Origin: CAZBMJ01 sp964493205
GTDB taxonomy: Bacteria > Myxococcota > UBA727 > JABDBI01
Assembly: GCA_964493205.1 (NCBI GenBank)
Contig: CAZBMJ010000041.1
Span: 1 to 17,388 of the forward strand
Direction: 5' to 3'
Length of the DNA: 17,388 bases
Position 1 is the stretch's first letter. Every line of letters begins with the position of its first letter. This document shows positions 7,287-13,920 of the stretch, in pieces. The notes beneath the pieces are model-generated. The model had not been told where the DNA came from, did not search any database, and saw nothing but the letters and a program-made list of their open reading frames with translations. The position numbers were made by a program, and so were the translations under genes.

Positions 7287-10200
7287 TTATAAATATTTTT
7301 CTCTAATATAGTTGGCGCGTTCCTCATCATGGTCCATAGAAACGATACTCTCTAAATCAGGAATTTCTTTTAGCCATTGCTGCTTAACATTAGGATAATG
7401 GTTCAAAGCTATTTTAAACTGCATATGATTTGATATTAAGACATTTAATAAGCTCTGTTTAAGGCGCTCTTTTATGTGTTTTTTATCATCATTTTCAAGA
7501 TCTTTCTCATAATGAAAAGCAATTTGAACAAAAATCCAACCATGGTCTATATCAGATAATTTTTCTTCCATATTTTTGCTTAGTTTTTCAACAATTATCT
7601 TGCTTTCATCTGATTGTGGGCAACTGCTCCAATAATTATAAAGTGCCACAAAATTATCAACCTCAAACTCTCTAATTATCGCTTCCATCTTGTTAGCAAT
7701 CAACGCCCGATGTTCAGGCCAAAAATCGCCAACTGGTGTATCCACTAGGTATTTATAAAGTTCGATAATCGTATAACCGTAACTACCTTGCTCAATAATT
7801 TTGAGACCAAAGTTGCCAAGCGGCTCTTTTAGCTCCTGTATCTTCCCATAAGCATTGGTGTGACTCAAGATTGTAGCAAAACGAAGCCAAGTATCTGAAT
7901 TAATTTTATTTTCAGCCATATAAGATTCTATAACCTGAGCAAGCTTGCCCGCGTATTGCTCCTTTTCATAACTACTAAGAGATTTTAGAGCAAAAATGTT
8001 AGTGAAATTTGGATGATTTTTATACTGTTCAAAGATATGCTTTTGGAAAAACTCATGGAGGTACTCTTTGATTTCTCCATTTTTTAGTAAAGACACTATA
8101 TTTAAATATTGGTCTAAATCTTTGGAAGAAAAGATTTGATTCACCTTATTGTTTTGCATAAAAACATTTAAGAATATTTTTTCCACTTCTTCATTATCAC
8201 CAATTCCACTCTCCAAAAAATCCATAAAAAGCTGAAGTAGCCTCGAACTATCCTCAATCAAGTTTATGAGTTCCTTTTTTTCATCATTAGTAATCAAATT
8301 ACAATTTAAAATCATTAGCATTTCTCTAATATTATTCTTTGAAAAATGATTTTTTCTATCAACCAGTTCAAGAAAAGCAGCTTGCAAGTCGCCATCTTTA
8401 AGATCACTTAATTTAGGAGAGCAGTACTCTAAATTTGTCATATAAATCTGTTCAGTATTTTTTCTATTACGCAATGCAGCTAAAATCTTCTCTTTAATAT
8501 GGTTGCTTTCAGTTAATGAATCCAGCAAATGAGCCAGGCTTAAGAGCGTGCCTGGGTTGGATTTGTTAATAACTTCGGCTATTTTTTCATCCACGAGTTC
8601 TCTTTCCTTCCACTTATAAGTGCCAGGCTGAGAAAGAAGTCTAAACCTAATTTCCACGAGACTTTCGAGATCTAGACCGAGCTCTAGACCAAAATTTAAT
8701 AATTTGAGCAGTAATTGGCGTTCATGAGCATCAAGCACAGTGTTTGAAGGATACAGTTTGAGAAGAATAGAGAAAGCTTGAAAAGCAATCATCTCATCAT
8801 TTGATTTGCATAGTTTTTTCAATTTATCAAAAACTGGTTTAAAGCTATCAGAAGTGGCTAAGGTATCTCGATTGCTAAAAATTACTTTCCAACCGCAGCG
8901 AGGAGAGATTTGATTGCGCTTGAGGTCTAAGGAAATTTCTTTGGCTGTTTGCTCAAGATGCTTAGGTGCAAATGCATCAGGGGCATTAAGTCTGCCCTTA
9001 TAAAATAAAGTCTGTTGCTTACTAATGGTTTCTTTATCAAGGCCTAGCTTTTCTAAAACTTGCTGGGCTTTTAGCAAATAAAGCTCAACAGGAAGTACCT
9101 CGAGATTCTGGGCATTTTTAAGATAATCTGGCAAATTCTGGCCCTGAGGTTGAGACCCTCCATTATCAAGAATGGCAATCATTTCTGAGAATTCCGCCAT
9201 TGATCTATCTGCCACTAAAGAGGCTAAAATGGCGCTAACAATGTCGTAGCGTTTAGCTGCATGTTGTTGCAGCGCAAATAAAATCATTTCCTCTTTAGAC
9301 ATTATTTTAGATTCGATCATTTGAGCATAACGTTCTTTTTGAACGGTAGTGAGAGCTGAATCATCCAGATTATCTGGTGAAATATGAAGGATAACTCCTT
9401 GTTGATTGTTTTCCATTTTATCATAAATGCCAGTATTATTTTCTGATTTAAAATCCTCAATATTTTTACGTATGCCTTGATTTTTATAGACTATTTTAAT
9501 GTTATTTCCTAAGCTTGCGTATTGCTGATATACACCTAAGATGGACGGATAATTAATAAGTCCAGGGAGATTTTTCTTTTCAGGTAGGACAATATGCTTT
9601 ACTCCCAGGGAAACTTTCATTTTTTCCAATCCACGAAAAATAAGCTCAATGTCCCCTGCTTTAAGCTTCTTACCTGCAATGGTAATCACATAAAGAGCAT
9701 CTTCCATATCTCCATTATTGTTCTTTATGCTAACATTAGTAGAGGAAATAATGCCCTTAGGTGCATTGGTCTTACTATCCAAAATAACAAATACCCGTTC
9801 ATTTGGATCATTGGGATAGGGAAAAGACAACTTGCTTGCACAATCCCCCGCAATTAAGCCTCGAAAAATTCCTACTGAGGGCTGAATTTCCTGTAAACTA
9901 ACTTGTTCACCAGGGCTTACTTTGGTCTGATAACTACGTTTTTGTTGAGCAAAGCTTTGAAAGACCCCAAGAACATGAGTGTGCAACCAAGGTGCAAAGA
10001 AGAGCTGATCGCGCACTGCATCAATATCGGCAAAAAAAGCCAGGTCATCGTCGGTCAGTGTTTGAAGATACTGGCGCGCAAGTTGCTCTGCAGAATCTAT
10101 TTTATTATGGAAATCAGAAAATCCTCGTTGTAGCACTGCATAAAGTGCACCAAGAATTTTTTGTTTTTCTACTATTTCATTGATATTTTCAGCACACGTA

Positions 10201-11156
10201 TTTTGCAATTCTGTTTTTAGAACACTTAATTTTTGATGACAATTAATGGCGCTTCTGGTGTGCTCAAGACGAGTAGTAAAATATTTTATTTTTTCTTCGC
10301 CAAGATCTTTATTGTTTTGAATAGTATTTATTAGTTCTTTTTCTAGTAAAATAAGCTTTTGTTGAACGCTATCAGTTTTATAAATAGTGCTTCTAAAAAA
10401 ATTGATAAATAAAGGATGAAATTCTAATCCCAGTACTTCAGCTTGGATATCCTCAATATCTTTTTGTAAAAGTGCTTCAAGCCGGCCTTTGAGTTCAAGG
10501 TCAATATTGGCTTGAGAAAGCATTTTTTTGATGGTCGCTTTAGCGATTTCAGTCCGTTTGCCCGAATCTTTTTTTCTAAAATCCGCTTTCTTAAAAAGCT
10601 TCTTTAACTCCTCGTTAAAATCAGAACCCCATACATTTTGCAATGCTCTATTACTTTTTTCACGCAAACTATCTATTTTAGCCTTTTCCTCAAAAAAATC
10701 TCTTTGCTTAGAAAGCAGCTCTTGTAACCTTTCTTTTATGCTTACTTGAGGTGAAAGCGATATCTGTGAAAGAGCCTTGTGTAGCTCTATTTTCCATTGT
10801 TCAACCGCCATAGTGCTTATTCTCATACTTTGGACGCTGAGCTCTTTTTGAGTAGTAATTAGCAAATCCAAATATTGGCGATTTTTAAAGGATGAAATAT
10901 AATTAGGATCTGAAGCAAGAAGCGTAAGAAGTCGTTGTTGATCTTTGATTAGTTGCAATACATTTGTATCAAAATTAGCTGCCTCTTGAAAAATAGTAGG
11001 CCATTGCTCTTGAATACCATTTAAGTAAAAAAGAAAATCAATATCATTCTTTAAACTCGGCATACGAATAGCGGGTAGATAATTTCCCTGCCCAGACCAA
11101 ACATTAAAAGAAAGTAAAAACGATAGAATAATAAATAAATAATTCATAAAAGTCAT
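7287..11156 (-). CDS. Very large exported alpha-helical protein of unknown function
   Basis: I do not recognise the family. The 1289-residue protein begins with a Sec signal peptide (hydrophobic 6-20, ending near W-S-G). ATG 11147 (residue 4) is a possible better start, since GGA lies about 8 nt before it and nothing useful precedes ATG 11156. Residues about 30-420 are predicted helical and charged, with long heptad-like stretches (140-350). A compact alpha/beta-looking segment (about 428-560) begins F-R-G-L-I-A-G-D-C-A-S, contains F-P-Y-P-N-D-P-N-E-R-V-F and ends with L-G-V-K-H-I-V-L-P. It loosely resembles acyltransferase-like domains of large exported proteins in predatory or myxobacterial lineages, but this is a weak impression. 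Residues about 600-1289 look like helical repeats. It lies 119 nt downstream of the ankyrin lipoprotein gene on the same strand, so cotranscription is possible. Confidence 0.8.
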   Translation of the reverse strand: MTFMNYLFIILSFLLSFNVWSGQGNYLPAIRMPSLKNDIDFLFYLNGIQEQWPTIFQEAANFDTNVLQLIKDQQRLLTLLASDPNYISSFKNRQYLDLLITTQKELSVQSMRISTMAVEQWKIELHKALSQISLSPQVSIKERLQELLSKQRDFFEEKAKIDSLREKSNRALQNVWGSDFNEELKKLFKKADFRKKDSGKRTEIAKATIKKMLSQANIDLELKGRLEALLQKDIEDIQAEVLGLEFHPLFINFFRSTIYKTDSVQQKLILLEKELINTIQNNKDLGEEKIKYFTTRLEHTRSAINCHQKLSVLKTELQNTCAENINEIVEKQKILGALYAVLQRGFSDFHNKIDSAEQLARQYLQTLTDDDLAFFADIDAVRDQLFFAPWLHTHVLGVFQSFAQQKRSYQTKVSPGEQVSLQEIQPSVGIFRGLIAGDCASKLSFPYPNDPNERVFVILDSKTNAPKGIISSTNVSIKNNNGDMEDALYVITIAGKKLKAGDIELIFRGLEKMKVSLGVKHIVLPEKKNLPGLINYPSILGVYQQYASLGNNIKIVYKNQGIRKNIEDFKSENNTGIYDKMENNQQGVILHISPDNLDDSALTTVQKERYAQMIESKIMSKEEMILFALQQHAAKRYDIVSAILASLVADRSMAEFSEMIAILDNGGSQPQGQNLPDYLKNAQNLEVLPVELYLLKAQQVLEKLGLDKETISKQQTLFYKGRLNAPDAFAPKHLEQTAKEISLDLKRNQISPRCGWKVIFSNRDTLATSDSFKPVFDKLKKLCKSNDEMIAFQAFSILLKLYPSNTVLDAHERQLLLKLLNFGLELGLDLESLVEIRFRLLSQPGTYKWKERELVDEKIAEVINKSNPGTLLSLAHLLDSLTESNHIKEKILAALRNRKNTEQIYMTNLEYCSPKLSDLKDGDLQAAFLELVDRKNHFSKNNIREMLMILNCNLITNDEKKELINLIEDSSRLLQLFMDFLESGIGDNEEVEKIFLNVFMQNNKVNQIFSSKDLDQYLNIVSLLKNGEIKEYLHEFFQKHIFEQYKNHPNFTNIFALKSLSSYEKEQYAGKLAQVIESYMAENKINSDTWLRFATILSHTNAYGKIQELKEPLGNFGLKIIEQGSYGYTIIELYKYLVDTPVGDFWPEHRALIANKMEAIIREFEVDNFVALYNYWSSCPQSDESKIIVEKLSKNMEEKLSDIDHGWIFVQIAFHYEKDLENDDKKHIKERLKQSLLNVLISNHMQFKIALNHYPNVKQQWLKEIPDLESIVSMDHDEERANYIREKYL

Positions 11157-11275
11157 CCAGCCGCAGCTTATTTAATCGCAATAAAATAAAATACTAATAA
11201 TAAATAATATAATTATTATTTTTGCAGTTGTAAATCACTAAACAGCTGGTGGCCTAAAGGAAATATTAATCTAAG

Positions 11276-13099
11276 CTAATTAGCACAACCTAACCAACCT
11301 AATATTTGGTTATATTTAAGATTTAATGTTTCACTTGTGCTAGCAAAGTTTTTGTCTTTTAAATGCTTACAAACAGTACTTTTTGTTGGATTATTATATT
11401 GGGTAATGAGATTATTAAATTGTTCATTTGTAATAGCTACTATATTTTGAGTTAAAAATTTGTTTTGATTTTCAACTTTTTTTTGTGCATCTTTTTGATT
11501 ATCTACTCTTATTGCTATGGTTTCTGCAAGCTTAATTTTGTTAAACAATTCATCTGCAAGCATTTGCGCTCTTGTTTTTTCATCTAATTTTTTTAATAGC
11601 TTAGCTTTATTTGGATCACTATCTCTTATGAAAGGCATATCTTTTTTTCCACTAGTACTAATTTTTTTTAAAGATAGAAGGATTTTTGCAATAGAGGGGT
11701 TAAGCATATCATATTGAATATTATTTTTATCAGCTTTTTCATATACTATTTCAAGCAAATTTTCTTTCAAAGGTTTATTTATAAAGGCATTTAAAATATC
11801 TGAATCTACTATACTTTTATATCTATCTAATAAGCTTTTTAGCGTCTTTGTATTCGCCTGTTTTTTAATTATATTACCTATAAGAAGCGTATTACTTAAC
11901 CTTATATTTTTATATATTAAATTTTCATCTAAATTTTCATCTGAAATAAAATAAAATAATGTATTAAAATTATTTTCATTAATGGCTTCTAAATTTTCAT
12001 CAATATTTTCTAGTACTTTAATTAAAGCAGTTTTATTTTTAGCATTGATGAGAAAATCAATTATGGCCAAAGCATCATCAGTTTTTTGCTTAGCTATATT
12101 TGCTATAGCAACAAACTCATCACTATCTTTATCTTTTAAAGAATTTAAATAAATTTTAAAATTGCTGCTAGATTTTAATAAGTCCATGAATTCTTTTGTA
12201 TCAGGATTTTCTAATATTTTTCTATATTTTTGTATTTCTTCCGCAGAAAATCCTGCCTGAGCTGAATTATTTACAGGATCGGCTACATTACCAGGGTCTG
12301 CATTGTTAGCAGCATCTGTATTATCTACAGGATCGGCTACATTACCAGGGTCTGCATTGTTAACAGCACCTGTATTATCAGGGTCAGCTTCATCACCTGT
12401 GTCTGCATTGTTAACAGCACCTGTATTATCTACAGGATCAGCTTCATCACCTGTGTCTGCATTGTTAACAGCACCTGTGTTTTTTGAAGAATTATTATTA
12501 TTCTTAACTTTAGCTTGCAAAAGAGCTTTTACATCATCTCTGCTTGCTATATCTAAAGCAGTTTGATTATTATTATTTTTTAGATTTATATCAGCACCAT
12601 TTTTTATCAATAAATCAACTACATCTTTTGCAAATGCATCCCCATGAGCTGCTATAAAATGCAAAACTGTATCACCAACACTATTTTTTAGATTGATATC
12701 GGCACCTGATTTAAGTAAAATTTCTAATATTTCTACTTTGCCGCTTTCTGCAGCTGTATGCAAAGCAGGAAATTGTTCAAGATACCCTGGAAGCCTATAG
12801 TTATTTATGGCTTTTTTTACATCAGCTAAAGCTTGTTGCTTTTCATTTTCATCCGTAGAATTTTTTAGAACCTCAAAAGCAGTATTTAATTCAGGAAGAT
12901 TTCCTAAAAATTTTTCTAATTTCGGCTGATTAGCTAAAACAAACTGTTCTTGAGTTAAAGCAGGAGGATCTGCAGGAGGGGGATTATCAGAATTTTCAGA
13001 ATTTTTTGAAGAATTATTATTATTTTTAGGCTTAACTACGCAATCTTCTTTGCAAGCACTTAAACTTATTAGCAATATTACAAAAATACTTAGTTTCAT
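11276..13099 (-). CDS. Ankyrin-repeat lipoprotein with acidic tandem repeats
   Basis: This 607-residue protein has a clear lipoprotein signal: hydrophobic 3-12 and lipobox L-S-A-C, with Cys16 as the acylated residue. Lys at +2 suggests sorting to the outer membrane under E. coli rules. After an Asn/Ser/Pro-rich linker, ankyrin repeats occupy about 110-197, with the hallmarks A-L-H-T-A-A-E-S-G and K-S-G-A-D-I-N-L-K-N seen twice. Four acidic 17- to 18-residue repeats follow (207-277). The remaining C-terminal 325 residues are helical and Lys/Asn-rich with no recognised domain. AAGAG lies about 7 nt before ATG 13099, which supports the start. Ankyrin repeats mediate protein-protein contacts; a surface or host-contact role is inferred from anchoring and context. 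Confidence 0.88.
   Translation of the reverse strand: MKLSIFVILLISLSACKEDCVVKPKNNNNSSKNSENSDNPPPADPPALTQEQFVLANQPKLEKFLGNLPELNTAFEVLKNSTDENEKQQALADVKKAINNYRLPGYLEQFPALHTAAESGKVEILEILLKSGADINLKNSVGDTVLHFIAAHGDAFAKDVVDLLIKNGADINLKNNNNQTALDIASRDDVKALLQAKVKNNNNSSKNTGAVNNADTGDEADPVDNTGAVNNADTGDEADPDNTGAVNNADPGNVADPVDNTDAANNADPGNVADPVNNSAQAGFSAEEIQKYRKILENPDTKEFMDLLKSSSNFKIYLNSLKDKDSDEFVAIANIAKQKTDDALAIIDFLINAKNKTALIKVLENIDENLEAINENNFNTLFYFISDENLDENLIYKNIRLSNTLLIGNIIKKQANTKTLKSLLDRYKSIVDSDILNAFINKPLKENLLEIVYEKADKNNIQYDMLNPSIAKILLSLKKISTSGKKDMPFIRDSDPNKAKLLKKLDEKTRAQMLADELFNKIKLAETIAIRVDNQKDAQKKVENQNKFLTQNIVAITNEQFNNLITQYNNPTKSTVCKHLKDKNFASTSETLNLKYNQILGWLGCAN
12269..12481 (-). repeat. Four in-frame 51-54 nt tandem repeats in the lipoprotein gene
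   Basis: The units encode residues 207-224, 225-241, 242-259 and 260-277, each starting N-T-G-A or N-T-D-A and containing N-N-A-D. Units 1 and 2 share T-G-D-E-A-D-P and units 3 and 4 share P-G-N-V-A-D-P. All lengths are multiples of three, so copy-number change would keep the frame. They form a flexible acidic linker between the ankyrin block and the C-terminal part. Confidence 0.9.
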
Positions 13100-13211
13100 T
13101 TTTAACTCTTAATTTATTTATTTTATTGATATAACAACTTATATATTTCATACAAGTGGATATAACAATTTCTTAATATTTCATATGTTATCTAAGGGCA
13201 AAGGGTTAATT

Positions 13212-13412
13212 TTAATATTCTTTTACTATTATTTGCTCTTTATATTCATTGCCATCATGAAATAATAATATAGTTTTATCTTCTAGTTTGCTCACCAGAT
13301 TGGCCTGCTCCAAATAATGCTCAAATTTTTTAGGGTTTCTTTGGCATAGGTTAACGTGAGTTCGACGTAAGAAAACCTGAAATATAAGTTTTGAATAAAT
13401 CCAGGTGTTCAA
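13212..13412 (-). pseudogene. Tail of an unidentified gene fused to repeat DNA
   Basis: The 66-codon frame is a chimera. Its first 20 codons (13412-13353) are read through the dispersed repeat copy B. The remaining 46 codons look like the genuine C-terminus of a protein, with K-K-F-E-H-Y-L-E-Q-A and L-L-F-H-D-G-N-E-Y-K. The simplest reading is that the repeat replaced the 5' part of a gene and left only its tail. I do not recognise the family. There is no convincing ribosome site, and expression is unlikely. Confidence 0.5.
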
Positions 13413-13456
13413 ATTACGTTTTCAGCCCGTTTCTACGTGCCACGCCTTGTGCCTGT
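13353..13456 (+). repeat. Dispersed repeat, copy B
   Basis: It begins AACGTGAGTTCGACGTAAGA (13353-13372), continues through TTTTGAATAA and TTTTCAGCCC, and reaches CTACGTGCCACGCCTTGTG at 13433-13451, where the right arm of the hairpin is degenerate. The stretch from AACGTGAG to CTACG is 80 bp, the same length as in the copy at 16983-17076, and the two match closely throughout. Confidence 0.8.
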
Positions 13457-13584
13457 CTCTTGATCACATCTTTTATGGTCTAGCAGTATAGTTTTATTTC
13501 ATTATAAGCTTACAATGTTACTATATTTTATTAATTTAAGCGCTAATTTTGCTTTAAAATACAATGACAACAACCAACTCGTTT

Positions 13585-13692
13585 TTATATGTGCGTTGGT
13601 ATGGTACTAAACTCACTGGTTTTGCCATCAGTTTTAGAGCTTTCTAGAACATGGAATTTTTTTAAAAATCCTTTGTCTTTAAGAGTTTTTTC
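13585..13692 (-). other. Open frame continuing past the stop of the RING2 fragment
   Basis: Directly after the TAA at 13695-13693 the same frame stays open for 35 codons before the next TAA (13587-13585). The encoded peptide starts E-K-T-L-K-D-K-G-F-L and has a protein-like composition. It may be the former C-terminus of the RBR gene cut off by a point stop, or chance. The rest of 13457-13584 shows nothing I can assign. Confidence 0.25.
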
Positions 13693-13920
13693 TTAATCTT
13701 CATGCATAGCAGCTTTTTCACTATCATGAGGCACCTGCTCACCATCTTTTGGTCTACCCAAGTTCCAGTACCACTTAAAAGAACATTGTAGGCATGTTAT
13801 TGCGTTGCAGCCACCAAGACGTTCTGACAAAGCGCCACAATTAGGGCATATACGATACGCTCCTTGGTAAGACTCATCTTGCTCTATAAATATCACATTT
13901 ACCATGATGATCTTCGCCAC
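13693..13920 (-). pseudogene. RING2 (Rcat-like) segment of the RBR gene, displaced by one frame
   Basis: This piece holds the third module of the RBR gene, one frame off the preceding part. The useful portion runs from about 13890 to 13693. The spacing is C-x2-C-x9-C-x4-C-x2-C (first cysteine codon 13848, last 13785). The third cysteine (codon 13809-13807, in R-L-G-G-C) is where RBR ligases carry the thioester-forming catalytic cysteine. The last two zinc ligands expected at C-x4-C-x2-C are Tyr (13770) and Leu (13761), in K-W-Y-W-N-L-G, which otherwise aligns with the W-C-W-N-C-G of parkin-type RING2. The position two after the catalytic cysteine, often His, is Ala. The tail is hydrophilic. 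The GTG at 13920 is not a believable separate start; the segment belongs to the upstream gene. Confidence 0.7.

Noticed and set aside
9594..10749. Several short plus-strand open frames inside the 1289-codon gene
   Set aside because: No ribosome sites or protein-like features; they lie antisense to a long intact gene.
12269..12481. Tandem repeats as a CRISPR array
   Set aside because: The units are contiguous without spacers and keep the reading frame of the lipoprotein.
12303..12566. Plus-strand open frame opposite the lipoprotein repeats
   Set aside because: It is the antisense reading of the tandem repeat tract and has a low-complexity composition; the minus-strand gene explains the region.
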